64,000 nucleotides of DNA, taken from Methylobacterium longum (lineage in GTDB: Bacteria > Pseudomonadota > Alphaproteobacteria > Rhizobiales > Beijerinckiaceae). The position numbers were made by a program, and so were the translations under genes. Positions 8,709 to 19,871 of the stretch are shown in pieces. The notes beneath the pieces are model-generated. The model worked only from the letters and a program-made list of their open reading frames with translations, was not told the origin of the DNA and searched no databases. Position 1 is the first letter of the stretch; the number at the start of each line of letters is the position of its first letter. The stretch spans positions 1 to 64,000 of the forward strand of contig NZ_BPQS01000012.1 in assembly GCF_022179385.1 (NCBI RefSeq). The letters are read 5' to 3'.

Positions 8709-9209
8709 ATGCCGGCCCGTCCCCTCGTCCTGTTCCCCGATCCCCGCCTCTCCCACCCGGCGACTCCGGTCGACGCGTTCGGGCCGGACCTCAAGGCCCT
8801 GGCCGAGGATGTGCGGGACACCCTTCTGGCGGCGAGCGCCCTCGGCCTGACCGCCCCGCATATCGGCGTGCCCGCGCGCGTCGTCGTGATCCGCATGGCG
8901 CCGGACGCGGATCCGCGCGCCTACGTGAACCCCGCGATCCTGTGGGCGTCCGCCGACACGGCGACCCACGACGAGGGCAGCGTCAGCATGCCGGGCATGC
9001 GCGAGCGGATCACCCGGTCGGCCCGCATCCGGTTCGGCTACCGCGACCTCGACGGGCTCGCCCACGAGGCGGAGGCGGATGGCTTCCCGGCCGCGATCGT
9101 CCAGCACGAGATCGATCAGCTCGACGGCCTGTTTTGGATCGACCGCCTGTCGCGGCTGAAGCGCGAGCGGTTGCTGAAGCGGTTCTGGAAGCAGAAGCCG
9201 GCACCGTGA
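8709..9209 (+). CDS. Peptide deformylase homologue lacking two metal ligands
   Basis: A 166-residue protein collinear with peptide deformylase, which removes the formyl group from new proteins. The three hallmark motifs are present but changed. GLAAPQIG reads GLTAPHIG (residues 46-53). EGCLS reads EGSVS, with Ser91 in place of the metal-binding Cys. HEIDH reads HEIDQ (133-137), so the second ligand His is Gln. Two of three iron or zinc ligands are therefore gone, although catalytic Glu134 remains. It is unlikely to be a normal deformylase and may be a regulatory or repurposed paralogue. The family assignment is firm; the function is not. Confidence 0.85.
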   Translation: MPARPLVLFPDPRLSHPATPVDAFGPDLKALAEDVRDTLLAASALGLTAPHIGVPARVVVIRMAPDADPRAYVNPAILWASADTATHDEGSVSMPGMRERITRSARIRFGYRDLDGLAHEAEADGFPAAIVQHEIDQLDGLFWIDRLSRLKRERLLKRFWKQKPAP

Positions 9210-9416
9210 GCGGCCCCCCGCCGCCAGGCCCGGGGCGTCCGGCGGGCACGGGATGATCCGCGGGGACGCGTCCGGAGCGCCGCCGCGGCCGCGCGCCGAA
9301 CCGAACCGGGCCGGGAAGCCGGACGGCGTTCAGCCGCCCGATGGCGCGAGCGGCTGAACACATCCGGTTTCGAGGCGCCGCGGGTCCGGCCTGCGCGGGA
9401 CCCGCGGCGAGGGCGA

Positions 9417-10760
9417 TCACTCGGCGGCGTGCAGGACCGGCGCCGGCGCCAGGGCCGGCGCGGTCCTCCCGGCCAGCGCGGCAGCGAGCTTGTCCTCGTC
9501 GACCTCGTTCTCCCAGCGCGCGACCACGATGCAGGCCACCGCGTTGCCGATGAAGTTGGTCAGCGCGCGGCACTCGGACATGAACCGGTCGACGCCGAGG
9601 ATCAGCGCCATGCCGACCACCGGCACCGAGGGCACCACGGCCAGCGTCGCCGCCAGGGTGATGAAGCCCGAGCCGGTCACGCCCGCCGCGCCCTTCGACG
9701 ACAGCATGGCGACGAGCAGCAGCAGGGCCTGCTCGCCGAGGCTCAGCGGCGTGTCGGTCGCCTGCGCGATGAACAGGGCCGCCATGGTCATGTAGATGTT
9801 GGTGCCGTCGAGGTTGAACGAGTAGCCCGTGGGCACCACGAGGCCGACCACCGGCTTCGAGCAGCCGGCCCGCTCCATCTTCTCCAGGAGCGACGGCAGC
9901 GCCGATTCCGAGGAGGACGTGCCGAGCACGAGCAGCAGCTCCTCCTTGATGTAGCGGATGAGCTTGATGATCGAGAAGCCGTTGTAGCGGGCCACTGCGC
10001 CGAGCACGACCAGCACGAAGATCGTCGAGGTCAGGTAGAACGCGCCGACGAGGTAGGCGAGGTTCGCCAGCGAGCTGATGCCGTACTTGCCGATCGTGAA
10101 CGCCATGGCGCCGAAGGCGCCGATGGGGGCGACCTTCATGATGATGTTGACGACGCCGAACACCGCCTCGGACAGCACCTTGATGATGTCGAGCACCGGC
10201 TTGCCGCGGTCGCCCAGGAAGGCGAGGCCGAAGCCGAACAGCACCGAGAAGAACAGCACCTGCAGGATCTCGCCGCCCGCGAAGGCGCCCACCGCCGTCG
10301 TCGGGATGATGTTCATCAGGAACTCGACGATGCTCTGCTCCTTGGCCTTGCCGGCGTAGGTGGCGATCGCCTTCGGATCGAGGGATTTGGGGTCGATGTG
10401 CAGGCCGTTGCCCGGCTGGAGCACGTTGGCCACGATCAGGCCGACGATCAGCGCCAGGGTCGAGAATGTCAGGAAGTAGATCAGCGCCTTGCCGCCGACC
10501 CGCCCGACCTTCTCGAGGTTGGTCATCCCGGCGATGCCCGAGACCACCGTGAGGAAGATCACCGGGGCGATGATCATCTTGACGAGCTTGATGAACGCGT
10601 CGCCGAGCGGCTTCATCTCGGCGCCGAGCTGCGGATAGAAGTGTCCGAGCAGGATGCCGATCGCGACGGCGACCAGGACCTGGAAGTACAGGGTCCGGTA
10701 GAGCGGTCTCGGCTTGGCGGGCGGATGGGGCGCGGTGAGCGGTGACGGTACGGCAGCCAT
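9417..10760 (-). CDS. dctA: C4-dicarboxylate/proton symporter DctA
   Basis: A 447-residue inner membrane transporter of the dicarboxylate/amino acid:cation symporter family. The family signatures are clear: [18 protein letters not shown], then a Ser-rich re-entrant motif ([19 protein letters not shown]), [11 protein letters not shown], and the second re-entrant loop with [12 protein letters not shown]. It takes up succinate, fumarate and malate. ATG 10760 was chosen because the sequence [21 protein letters not shown] begins the first helix and GGGAGAA lies just upstream. It is transcribed away from dctBD, from a sigma-54 promoter at 10895-10909. Confidence 0.95.
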   Translation of the reverse strand: MAAVPSPLTAPHPPAKPRPLYRTLYFQVLVAVAIGILLGHFYPQLGAEMKPLGDAFIKLVKMIIAPVIFLTVVSGIAGMTNLEKVGRVGGKALIYFLTFSTLALIVGLIVANVLQPGNGLHIDPKSLDPKAIATYAGKAKEQSIVEFLMNIIPTTAVGAFAGGEILQVLFFSVLFGFGLAFLGDRGKPVLDIIKVLSEAVFGVVNIIMKVAPIGAFGAMAFTIGKYGISSLANLAYLVGAFYLTSTIFVLVVLGAVARYNGFSIIKLIRYIKEELLLVLGTSSSESALPSLLEKMERAGCSKPVVGLVVPTGYSFNLDGTNIYMTMAALFIAQATDTPLSLGEQALLLLVAMLSSKGAAGVTGSGFITLAATLAVVPSVPVVGMALILGVDRFMSECRALTNFIGNAVACIVVARWENEVDEDKLAAALAGRTAPALAPAPVLHAAE

Positions 10761-10894
10761 GGGTCGTTCTCCCTGTCGGCGGTTGCGATCGGGGCGGGTG
10801 GCACCGGAACGATCCGGCGGGGTCCGCGCTTGGTCTTGGCCTTCCGGCGCGCAGCTTTGCCGTGGGGGCATGGCTGCGTTTCGGCGAGGGAATG

Positions 10895-10909
10895 GCAACC
10901 GGCGTGCCA
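10895..10909 (-). promoter_or_regulatory. Sigma-54 (RpoN) promoter of dctA
   Basis: Read on the minus strand, the bases are TGGCACGCCGGTTGC: a perfect -24 element TGGCAC, five bases, and a -12 element TTGC. This is the consensus for RpoN-dependent promoters. Transcription would start about 12 bases beyond the TTGC and leave a leader of roughly 120 bases before the dctA ATG at 10760. In rhizobia dctA is the classic sigma-54 and DctD-dependent gene, and dctD lies next to it here. Confidence 0.88.
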
Positions 10910-10994
10910 TGTGCCGGAACGGGGCGACTTTTTAGTAAGGCGCTGTTCGGGAACAGGTTTTTGTCGGAGCTCCGCGTCCGCCCCGGGGCGCGGC

Positions 10995-11010
10995 GTGCGG
11001 GAATCCGCAC
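10995..11010. promoter_or_regulatory. Probable DctD binding site 1 (perfect palindrome)
   Basis: GTGCGGGAATCCGCAC is an inverted repeat with perfect 6-bp arms around GAAT. It lies about 90 bp upstream of the sigma-54 promoter, where enhancer-binding proteins bind. Position and symmetry fit a DctD dimer site; assignment to DctD is by context. Confidence 0.65.
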
Positions 11011-11026
11011 CGGCGCGGCCCGGGCG

Positions 11027-11042
11027 GTCCGGTTTTCCGCAC
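11027..11042. promoter_or_regulatory. Probable DctD binding site 2 (imperfect palindrome)
   Basis: GTCCGGTTTTCCGCAC repeats the layout of site 1 with one mismatch in the left arm. The two sites are spaced exactly 32 bp start to start, about three helical turns, so both would face the same side of the DNA. Tandem sites of this kind are known upstream of rhizobial dctA. The site sits just before the dctB start. Confidence 0.55.
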
Positions 11043-11055
11043 GGGCGACCGGGCG

Positions 11056-12948
11056 TTGACCGGACTCGCCGAGCCGGAACGCGGCGGGTGGGCGGCCCGC
11101 CTCCCGTCGCGCCGCGTCCTCCTCGTCCTCGCCGGCCTCTGCGCCGTCCTGGTCGCGGCCTGGCTCGCCGGGCGCGCGGCGGAACGCTGGGTCCTGGCGG
11201 ACCTGCGGCGCGGCGCCCGCTCGGCGATCGGGCTCCAGGTCGGCCTGCTGCTCGCCGAGATGCAGAAGCAGGCCTCCCTGCCCCTGGCGCTCGCGGCCGA
11301 CCCGGAGGTCGCGGCCGCGGTCGAGACGGGGGCGGGGCGCGACCTCCTCGACCGGGTCGACCGGCGGCTCGCCGAGGTGGCGGCGGCCACCGGCTCGGCG
11401 GTCCTCTACGTCATCGGTGCCGACGGCGTGACGGTCGCGGCCAGCAATGCCGGCGGGGACCGGAGCTTCGTCGGGCGCGACTACGCGTTCCGGCCGTATT
11501 TCCGGCGGGCGCTCTCCGGGGGGGCCGGCTCGCAATTCGCCCTCGGCACGGTGAGCGGCCGACCCGGCCTCTACCTCGCCCGGCGCATCGGCGCGGCGGC
11601 CGGCGTCGTGGTGGTGAAGGTCGAGTTCGACGCGGTCGAGGCGGCGTGGCGCGCGGCGCAGGAGGTTACCTTCGTCACCGATGCCCGCGGCATCGTCCTC
11701 GTCACGAGCGAGCCGGGCTGGCGATTCGGGACGCTCGGCGCGGTGGACGCGGCCGAGCGGGCGCGGATCGGCGCCGGCCAGGATTTCGGCGCGGCTCCGC
11801 TGGAGAAGCTGCCCCTGCATCCCACCGGCATCCCCGACGTGGTCCGCGTCGGACGGGGGGCGCTGCCGGCCTGGACGGCGGTCGCCACGCGGGCCGCCGT
11901 GCCGGGGACCGACTGGCAGTTGCACGCCCTCACCCCGGTCGGGACGGCGGTGGACCGGGAGCGGCTGCAGGCCTGGATCATCGCCGCCCTGACCACGGCG
12001 CTGGCCGGCTTCGGGGCCGCCGCCCTGGCCGACCGGGGCCGCCGGACGCGGGCGCGGCTGGCGGAGGCGGCCGCGCGGCGGGTGGAGCTCGAGACCCGCG
12101 TCGCGGCGCGGACCCGCGCCCTGCGCGAGGCCAACGCCCAGTTGCGCGCCGAGATCGAGGAGCGCCAGCGGGCCGAGGCCGAGCGCGAGCGCCTGGGGCG
12201 GGAACTGGCACAGGCCGGACGGCTCGCGGCCCTCGGCCAGTTCGCCGCCAGCATGGCGCACGAGATCAACCAGCCGCTGGCGGCGATCCGCTCCTACGCC
12301 GACAACACGGCGGTCCTGGTCCGGCGCGGGCGGAATGAGGACGCGGCCGAGAACGCCTTCGCCATCGGCCGGCTCACGGACCGCATCGCCGGTCTCACCC
12401 GGCAGCTCAAGGGCTTCGCCCGGCGCGCCTCGCCGCGGCGGGAGCCGGTCCCGCTCCGCGCGGTCCTCGACAACGCGCTGGAGCTGGTGCGCGCCCGCGC
12501 CGCGGCCCTGCGCGTGCCGCTGGAGGCCGACCTGCCCGGCCCCGAGCTGCGGGTCCTGGGGGACGGGCCGCGGCTGGAGCAGGTCCTGGTCAACCTGCTC
12601 CAGAACGCCCTCGACGCGGTCGCCGGGCGCCCGGACGGCCGCGTGACCCTGAGCGTCGCCGCGGAGGGCGCCGAGCGCGTGGCGGTGGCGGTGACCGATA
12701 CCGGCCCCGGGATCCCCGAGGCGGAGCGCGGCCAGATCTTCGACGCGTTCTTCACGACCAAGGCCGACGGCCTCGGCCTGGGCCTCGCCATCGCCCGCGG
12801 GATCGTGGAGGATTGCGGCGGGAACCTGATCCTGGCCGTCCGCGACGGCGGGGACGGGCCGGCGGCCGGCACGGTCTTCCGGATGGAACTCATCCGGGCG
12901 GCCGCGGCTGATCCGGCCGCGGGAGGACGCGTGGGGGCGATGCAGTGA
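11056..12948 (+). CDS. dctB: C4-dicarboxylate sensor histidine kinase DctB
   Basis: A 630-residue membrane sensor kinase. A first membrane helix (about 20-40) and a second (about 310-330) flank a periplasmic double-PAS-like sensor domain with the segment [16 protein letters not shown], common in dicarboxylate sensors. A coiled coil rich in Arg and Glu follows. The H-box [18 protein letters not shown] puts the phosphorylated His at residue 402. The ATP-binding domain has LLQNALDAV (N box), DTGPGIP (G1) and [13 protein letters not shown] (G2). The start is TTG 11056, the only reasonable one before the first helix. Its last bases overlap dctD (GTGA), so the pair is translationally coupled. Confidence 0.93.
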   Translation: MTGLAEPERGGWAARLPSRRVLLVLAGLCAVLVAAWLAGRAAERWVLADLRRGARSAIGLQVGLLLAEMQKQASLPLALAADPEVAAAVETGAGRDLLDRVDRRLAEVAAATGSAVLYVIGADGVTVAASNAGGDRSFVGRDYAFRPYFRRALSGGAGSQFALGTVSGRPGLYLARRIGAAAGVVVVKVEFDAVEAAWRAAQEVTFVTDARGIVLVTSEPGWRFGTLGAVDAAERARIGAGQDFGAAPLEKLPLHPTGIPDVVRVGRGALPAWTAVATRAAVPGTDWQLHALTPVGTAVDRERLQAWIIAALTTALAGFGAAALADRGRRTRARLAEAAARRVELETRVAARTRALREANAQLRAEIEERQRAEAERERLGRELAQAGRLAALGQFAASMAHEINQPLAAIRSYADNTAVLVRRGRNEDAAENAFAIGRLTDRIAGLTRQLKGFARRASPRREPVPLRAVLDNALELVRARAAALRVPLEADLPGPELRVLGDGPRLEQVLVNLLQNALDAVAGRPDGRVTLSVAAEGAERVAVAVTDTGPGIPEAERGQIFDAFFTTKADGLGLGLAIARGIVEDCGGNLILAVRDGGDGPAAGTVFRMELIRAAAADPAAGGRVGAMQ

Positions 12949-14294
12949 GCGGGGACGCGGACGGGGCGACCGGGCGCGTCGTGTTCATCGACGACGAGGC
13001 CGAGGTGCGCCGGGCCAACGGCCAGAGCCTGGAACTCGAGGGCTTCGCCGTCGAGGCGTTCGCCGCGGCCGAGCCGGCGCTGGCGGCGATCCTGGCCGTG
13101 TCCCCCGGCGTCGTGGTCAGCGACGTGCGCCTGCCCGGCCTCGACGGGGTCGGCCTGCTGGCGCGGCTGCAGCGGGTCGATCCGGATCTGCCGGTGATCC
13201 TCATCACCGGCCACGGCGACATCCGGATGGCGGTCGCCGCCATGCAGGGGGGCGCCTACGACTTCCTGGCCAAGCCCTACCCCGCCGAGGCCCTCGTCGC
13301 CTCCGTGCGCCGGGCGCTGGAGCGGCGGCGCCTGGTGGTGGAGAACCGCGCGCTGCGCGCCCGCCTCGACGCGGCGATCGAGGAGGATCCGGCCTTCCTG
13401 GGCGATTCCCCCGAGATCGTGCGGCTGCGGAGCCTGGTGCGCGAGGTGGCGCGGGCCGACGTCGACGTGCTGGTGTCCGGGGAGACGGGATCCGGCAAGG
13501 AGGTGGTGGCCGGCGCCCTGCACCGGTGGAGCCGCCGGGCGGCGCGCAACCTCGTGGCGATGAATTGCGGCGCCCTGCCCGACAGCGTCGTCGAGAGCGA
13601 GCTGTTCGGGCACGAGGCGGGCGCCTTCACGGGGGCGCTCAAGCGGCGGGTCGGGCGCATCGAGCATGCCCACGGCGGCACGCTGTTCCTCGACGAGATC
13701 GAGAGCATGCCGCTGACGCTCCAGGTCAAGCTCCTGCGGGTGCTCCAGGAGCGCACCGTGGAGCCGCTCGGCACCAACGAGGTGCGGCCCGTGGACATGC
13801 GGGTCGTGGCCGCCACCAAGGTCGATCTCGGGCAGGCGGCGGCGCAGGGCACGTTCCGCGACGACCTCTACCACCGGCTCAACGTCATCACGGTCGCGAT
13901 CCCGCCCCTGCGCGATCGGGGCGACGACGTGATGCTGCTGTTCCAGCACTTCCTGCGCCGCGCCGCCGAACGGTTCGGGAAGGCCGTGCCCCCGGTCACC
14001 CCGGCCGTCCGCGACCACCTGCGCGGCCATGCCTGGCCCGGCAACGTCCGCGAGCTCGGACACTTCGCCGAGCGCTGCGCCCTGGGCCTCGTCGAGGCGC
14101 CGCAGGCCCCGCCCGAGGCCGCCCCCGGCGGTCTCGCCGAGCAGGTGGACCGCTTCGAGCGGCGGCTGATCCGGGACGAGCTGCTGGTCGCGGGCGGCGA
14201 CGTGCGGGCCGCCGCCGAGGCCCTCGGCCTGCCGCGCAAGACCCTCTACGACAAGATGGCCCGCCACGGGCTCACGCCGGGCGACTACCGCTGA
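12945..14294 (+). CDS. dctD: Sigma-54-dependent response regulator DctD
   Basis: A 449-residue enhancer-binding protein with three domains. The receiver (about 10-125) has phospho-acceptor Asp60 in [13 protein letters not shown] and FLAKPY for the conserved Lys. The AAA+ domain (about 150-385) has Walker A GETGSGKE (179-186), the sigma-54 contact loop GAFTGA (226-231) and Walker [12 protein letters not shown] Fis-type helix-turn-helix lies at the C terminus ([22 protein letters not shown]). Phosphorylated by DctB, it would drive RpoN-dependent transcription of dctA from the promoter at 10895-10909. The start is GTG 12945 in a 4-bp overlap with dctB. Confidence 0.95.
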   Translation: MSGDADGATGRVVFIDDEAEVRRANGQSLELEGFAVEAFAAAEPALAAILAVSPGVVVSDVRLPGLDGVGLLARLQRVDPDLPVILITGHGDIRMAVAAMQGGAYDFLAKPYPAEALVASVRRALERRRLVVENRALRARLDAAIEEDPAFLGDSPEIVRLRSLVREVARADVDVLVSGETGSGKEVVAGALHRWSRRAARNLVAMNCGALPDSVVESELFGHEAGAFTGALKRRVGRIEHAHGGTLFLDEIESMPLTLQVKLLRVLQERTVEPLGTNEVRPVDMRVVAATKVDLGQAAAQGTFRDDLYHRLNVITVAIPPLRDRGDDVMLLFQHFLRRAAERFGKAVPPVTPAVRDHLRGHAWPGNVRELGHFAERCALGLVEAPQAPPEAAPGGLAEQVDRFERRLIRDELLVAGGDVRAAAEALGLPRKTLYDKMARHGLTPGDYR

Positions 14295-14330
14295 CGCCTC
14301 CGCGCCGTCAGCCCGCGCGCCCTCAACCCC

Positions 14331-15221
14331 TCAGCCCGCACTGCCTGGACCCGGGCCGACGTGGTCGGCGATGGCGCCGGCCGTGGTGAGCCAGACGTCG
14401 GCGCGGCGCCCGGCGATGTGCTGCAGCGCCCGGCGCAGGGGCCTCAGGCGGTGCGGGCGCCCAACGATGTAGGGGTGGAGGGCGAGGCCCATGACCAGGG
14501 GCGCGGCCTGCGCCTGCTCCAGCATCTCGTCGAAGGCGTCGACGATCATGTCGGCGAACTGGCGGCCCGTCTCCTTGCGGGCGATGATCGCGGGGATGTC
14601 GTTGAGTTCCTGCGGATAGGGCACCGCGAGGATGCGGCCGCCGCCGCGCGTGGCGAACCACGTCGGCTGGTCGTCGTGGTCCCAGTCGAGCAGGTAGCGG
14701 TAGCCGGCCTCGGCCAGGAGGTCGGGCGTCACCCGCGACTGCGAGATCCACGGCCCGAGCCAGCCGGCCGGCGGCTGGCCCTCCCGGGCGGCGATCGCGG
14801 CCGTCGTCTCGGCGATCAGCGCCCGCTCGGCGGCCTCGTCGAGGGTGCCCTGCCGCTCCGCGTTGGTCCGCCCGTGGGCGACGATCTCGTCGCCCCGCGC
14901 CCGGAACGCCTCGATCAGCCCCGGACAGTCCCGGTAGAGGTTGCTGTTGACCAGCACGCTCGCCGGCATCGCCAGCTCGTCCAGCAGCGCAGCGATCCGC
15001 CAGGCGCCGACCCGGTTGCCCCAGTCCCGCCAGGCATAGTTGAGCACGTCCGGCTGCGGACCGCCCGGCGCCAGCTCGGCGCCCAGGCCTTCGCCGAACG
15101 CGAAGGTCTCGAGGTTCAGCCCGATATAGACCGCCAGCCGCCTGCCCTCCGGCCAGTCGAAGACCGGCCGGTCCGGGAGGGCGCTGTAGGGGTAGCGGCC
15201 GTGTCCGGCATCCGTGTCCAT
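14331..15221 (-). CDS. Polysaccharide deacetylase-fold protein (PuuE-like branch), altered metal site
   Basis: A 296-residue NodB-fold protein. Recognisable segments are GAWRIAALLDELAMPASVLVNS, FRARGDEIVAHGRTNAERQ, GWLGPWISQSRVTPDLLAEAGYRYLLDW and a C-terminal VMGLALHPYIVGRP. This branch is often annotated as polysaccharide deacetylase or allantoinase-like. The usual metal motifs are altered. The TFDDG motif reads YIGLNLETF, and HxxxH reads HGRTN, so a single His of the triad remains there. It may be a hydrolase acting on a small amide, possibly metal-free or with other ligands. ATG 15221 begins just before RYPYSALPDRP. Confidence 0.75.
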   Translation of the reverse strand: MDTDAGHGRYPYSALPDRPVFDWPEGRRLAVYIGLNLETFAFGEGLGAELAPGGPQPDVLNYAWRDWGNRVGAWRIAALLDELAMPASVLVNSNLYRDCPGLIEAFRARGDEIVAHGRTNAERQGTLDEAAERALIAETTAAIAAREGQPPAGWLGPWISQSRVTPDLLAEAGYRYLLDWDHDDQPTWFATRGGGRILAVPYPQELNDIPAIIARKETGRQFADMIVDAFDEMLEQAQAAPLVMGLALHPYIVGRPHRLRPLRRALQHIAGRRADVWLTTAGAIADHVGPGPGSAG

Positions 15222-15285
15222 GAGATGTCCTGTTGCGCGGCACCGGGACGGGCCGCTCCCGCCCCGCCGCCCTCGACGACGCGGC

Positions 15286-16924
<1,639 letters not shown>

Positions 16925-16933
16925 CCCGCGAGG

Positions 16934-18271
16934 TTAAGGCCCAACGGGGTGCGCGTCATCCGTCCGGGCCGCCGGCCCGCGGGGAAGACGGGGACGCCTG
17001 CGGCCGTCGGTTCGCGTGTCGCGTCCGCCGCTCGGGCCGGCGCGCTCCCCGGCCGCGCCGTCCGGCGCGCCCGCGGGCCGGGGCTTCGCCCGTGGCCCGG
17101 CCGGCTCCGGCGCTCCCGGTTCCCGGGCCGCGGGCACGGGCGGGGCGTGGACGCGCCGATCCGACGGCGCGGGGGACGCGGCGATCTCGCGCAGCAGAAT
17201 CGGGACCCGCGCCCAGGGCTCGGTGACCGGCCGGATCGGGGCCGGGGCGCGGTCGCCGGCGGCCCGGATCTCCGGCCAGCGCGCGCAGAAGGCCTCCACG
17301 CAGGCCGGATCGAAGTGGCGGCCGCTGTCGGCCCGCAGACAGGCGAGCGCCGCCTCGAAGGACATGGCCTCCTTGTAGGGCCGCGACGTGGTCAGGGCGT
17401 CGAACACGTCGGCCACCGCGACGATCCGGGCCGCCAGGGGGATCTCGGGGCCGGCAAGCCCCTCCGGGTAGCCGCTGCCGTCCCATCGCTCGTGATGCGA
17501 CGCGGCGATCTCGGCGGCCAGCCGGATCAGCTCGGAGGCGCTGCCGCCCAGGATGCGCTGGCCGATGGCCGCGTGCGTCTGGATCAGGGCGAACTCGTCG
17601 GGGTCGAGGCGGCCGGGCTTCAGCAGCACGCCGTCCGGGATCCCGACCTTGCCGACGTCGTGGAGCGGCGCCGCGAGGTAGAGGCTGCGGCAGGCCTCCG
17701 GGGGCAGGCCGAGCGCCTCGGCCACGATCTGGCTGTAGCGGGCCACCCGCCACGTGTGATCGCCGGTGTCGTTGTCGCGGTACTCGACGGCCAGCGCCAG
17801 GCGGAAGATGATCTCCTCCTCGCGCTCGCGCATGTGGCGGAGCGCCGCCTCCACCTCGCCGTCGAGCCAGGCCGCCTGCTCGGCGAGCCGCCGCACCGCC
17901 TTGGCCAGCCGGATCACGTTGCGCAGCCGCACGGTCAGCTCGACGCCCGGCATGGATCGGTCGAGGAAATCGGTCGCGCCGGCCTCCAGGGCGGCGAGCC
18001 GCACGGCCTCGGACACGTCGTCGGTGATCATCACCATGGGCACCTGGGCGTAGTGCGGGATGGTCCGCATGCACCGGATGAAGGCGATCCCGTCCAGGGC
18101 GGGCATGCGGCAAACGACCAGCACGAGGTCGAAGGCGCGCATCTGCGCCTCCACGAGGGCGGAGGCCGTGTCGGCGTGGTCGGTCACGCTCACGCCGCGC
18201 TGGGCCTCCAGCAGCCGGCGCAGCCGCAGGCGCATGGTGGTGCTGTCGTCGACCAGGAGCGCGTCCATCAT
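16934..18271 (-). CDS. HD-GYP response regulator with a degenerate receiver
   Basis: A 445-residue protein: receiver domain (1-125), short helical linker (130-155), HD-GYP domain (about 155-330) and a Pro/Arg-rich disordered tail. The HD-GYP motifs are intact (HDVGK 204-208, GSGYP 265-269), so cyclic-di-GMP phosphodiesterase activity is expected. The receiver keeps the acidic pair VDDS, but the phospho-acceptor Asp is Val53 (codon GTT in LVVCRMP, where LVDCRMP is expected), and the conserved Lys is Arg105. Classical phosphorylation is therefore not possible. It is upstream of and nearly adjacent to the polyamine deacetylase gene. Confidence 0.88.
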   Translation of the reverse strand: MMDALLVDDSTTMRLRLRRLLEAQRGVSVTDHADTASALVEAQMRAFDLVLVVCRMPALDGIAFIRCMRTIPHYAQVPMVMITDDVSEAVRLAALEAGATDFLDRSMPGVELTVRLRNVIRLAKAVRRLAEQAAWLDGEVEAALRHMREREEEIIFRLALAVEYRDNDTGDHTWRVARYSQIVAEALGLPPEACRSLYLAAPLHDVGKVGIPDGVLLKPGRLDPDEFALIQTHAAIGQRILGGSASELIRLAAEIAASHHERWDGSGYPEGLAGPEIPLAARIVAVADVFDALTTSRPYKEAMSFEAALACLRADSGRHFDPACVEAFCARWPEIRAAGDRAPAPIRPVTEPWARVPILLREIAASPAPSDRRVHAPPVPAAREPGAPEPAGPRAKPRPAGAPDGAAGERAGPSGGRDTRTDGRRRPRLPRGPAARTDDAHPVGP

Positions 18272-18800
18272 GGATTCCCGTGTCGGAGCGCGGAACCGGC
18301 CGGCGCGGGGGCGCGCGGCCGGTCGTCGGGGCCGCGGGATCCGGCGCCGCGTCCTCGCGGACGCGTCCGGCTGGACGCGGCGACAGGTCGGAGTGAGAGT
18401 TGTGCGATCATCGCGGAACGTTCGAATGCCGAGATGGGATGTTGATTCGGTGCCGGTTAAATTAAAATGAATGAAGACCGCGGTAATGATGGATCAAGAT
18501 CGAGTAAATTGCAGTGGATCTATACCAAAAAATACTGCGTTTGCGTCGATTAAAAGCACGATACGTACTGAGTATTGGGTACTGACTATGCGATAGTGAT
18601 ATCGATGGCGGCAACGTATTTTCATGCCCGTGACCAGGATTGTCGTGGGCGGATGCGCGCCGGCCCTGCGGCGCGTCCCGCTGACAGGTCGGCGGGCCGG
18701 CGCTACCGTCGGTCCGTGAGCGCGGGCCGGCAGCCCGGAGAGCGCGTCGCACGGCGTGTCGGGTGGCGTGTCGGGTGGTGGGTCGGGTGGTGACTGGGCG
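18272..18800. other. Long intergenic region containing an AT-rich island
   Basis: About 530 bp with no supported gene. 18440-18640 drops to about 40 percent G+C (48 of 120 bases at 18481-18600), the lowest in the window. A 7-bp direct repeat GTACTGA occurs at 18565-18571 and 18579-18585. Divergent promoters for the HD-GYP regulator and the LysR gene should lie here. The composition also fits a foreign remnant or a nucleoid-protein target. Confidence 0.6.
18755..18790. repeat. 12-bp tandem repeat, three copies, before the LysR gene
   Basis: CGTGTCGGGTGG at 18755-18766 and 18767-18778, then TGGGTCGGGTGG at 18779-18790. It ends 10 bp before the ATG of the LysR gene and occupies the position of its ribosome binding site. 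Copy number changes could therefore affect translation. Confidence 0.85.
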
Positions 18801-19685
18801 ATGATGCGGTTCGATCTCACCGATCTCGGCCTGTTCCGGCACGTGGTCGAGGCCGGTTCGATCACCCACGGCGCGGCGCGGGCGAACCTCGCCCTGGCGG
18901 CGGCCTCGACGCGGATCCGCCTGATGGAGGAGTCCCTCGGCGCCGCGCTGCTGACCCGGGGGCGGCAGGGCGTGAGCCCGACCCCGGCCGGACGCGCGCT
19001 CCTCGTCCATGCAAGGGAGGTCCTGGCCGGCGTGGAGCGCCTGCGCGAGGAGATGGCGGCCTTCTCGGGGAGCGCCTTCGGCCAGATCCGGGTGCTGGCG
19101 AACACCAACGCGCTCACCGAGTTCCTGCCGGACGCGCTCTCGGCCTTCCTTTCCGGACATCCCGGGATCGGCGTCGAGATCGACGAGCGCACCTCCGAGG
19201 AGATCGTCGGGCTGGTGGCCGAGGGCGCGGCCGATCTCGGCATCCTGTCGGGCACGGTGGATACCGGCTCGCTCCAGACCTTCCCGTTCCGCGAGGACCG
19301 GTTCGTGCTGGTGGCGGCCCGGGACCATCCCCTGGCGGCGCGGGGCGCGATTCCCTTCGCCGAGGTGCTGGACCACGATCTCGTCGGCCTCGACCGGCGC
19401 AGCGCCATCAGCCGGTTCCTCGTCGCTCAGGCGGTGCGCGAGGGCCGGCCGATGCGGCTGCGGGTGCAGCTGCGCGACTTCGAGGCCGTCTGCCGGCTCG
19501 TCGCGGCCCGGGTCGGTCTGGCGATCCTGCCCGAGAGCGCGGCCGCCCGCGCCGCGCAGGATCTCGCCCTCGCGGTGGTGCCCCTCGCCGACTCCTGGGC
19601 GCGGCGCGACCTGACCCTGTGCCTGCGCGACCTCGACAATCTGCCGCCGTTCATCCGAGCCTTCGTGGCGGCGCTGAGGGACTAG
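18801..19685 (+). CDS. LysR-type transcriptional regulator
   Basis: A 294-residue LysR family regulator. The N-terminal winged helix-turn-helix spans about residues 3-63 (LFRHVVEAGSITHGAARANLA, then STRIRLMEESLGAALLTR). The linker and effector-binding domain follow, with LGILSGTVDTGSLQTFPF and DRFVLVAARDHPLA. Two adjacent ATG codons at 18801 and 18804 could start it. A farther GTG at 18756 would translate the tandem repeat as a Gly/Ser run and is less likely. The target and effector are unknown. No operator or divergent metabolic gene is evident next to it. Confidence 0.88.
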   Translation: MMRFDLTDLGLFRHVVEAGSITHGAARANLALAAASTRIRLMEESLGAALLTRGRQGVSPTPAGRALLVHAREVLAGVERLREEMAAFSGSAFGQIRVLANTNALTEFLPDALSAFLSGHPGIGVEIDERTSEEIVGLVAEGAADLGILSGTVDTGSLQTFPFREDRFVLVAARDHPLAARGAIPFAEVLDHDLVGLDRRSAISRFLVAQAVREGRPMRLRVQLRDFEAVCRLVAARVGLAILPESAAARAAQDLALAVVPLADSWARRDLTLCLRDLDNLPPFIRAFVAALRD

Positions 19686-19871
19686 CGGGCGAGGCCCCGG
19701 AACCGCCTGGAGGCGGTCGGGCCGGTCCGCTGGCGGACCAGGCGGTGGACCAGGCGGCGGATCGCGGTGGAACGCCGCTCCGCTCGCTGCGACGGGTTCT
19801 TCGTGGCAGTCTGCCGGCCGAGTCGCCGCCCTGTGCTTCGGAGGCTGCGGATCGGCACCGCAGGAGGACCC

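Noticed and set aside
9010..12261. 1083-residue open frame on the minus strand
   Set aside because: It covers dctA in another frame and the dctB region on the opposite strand, with biased composition and no domain.
18462..18640. End of a long minus-strand frame through the AT-rich island
   Set aside because: The frame upstream is a shadow of the LysR gene, and the AT-rich part codes no recognisable segment.
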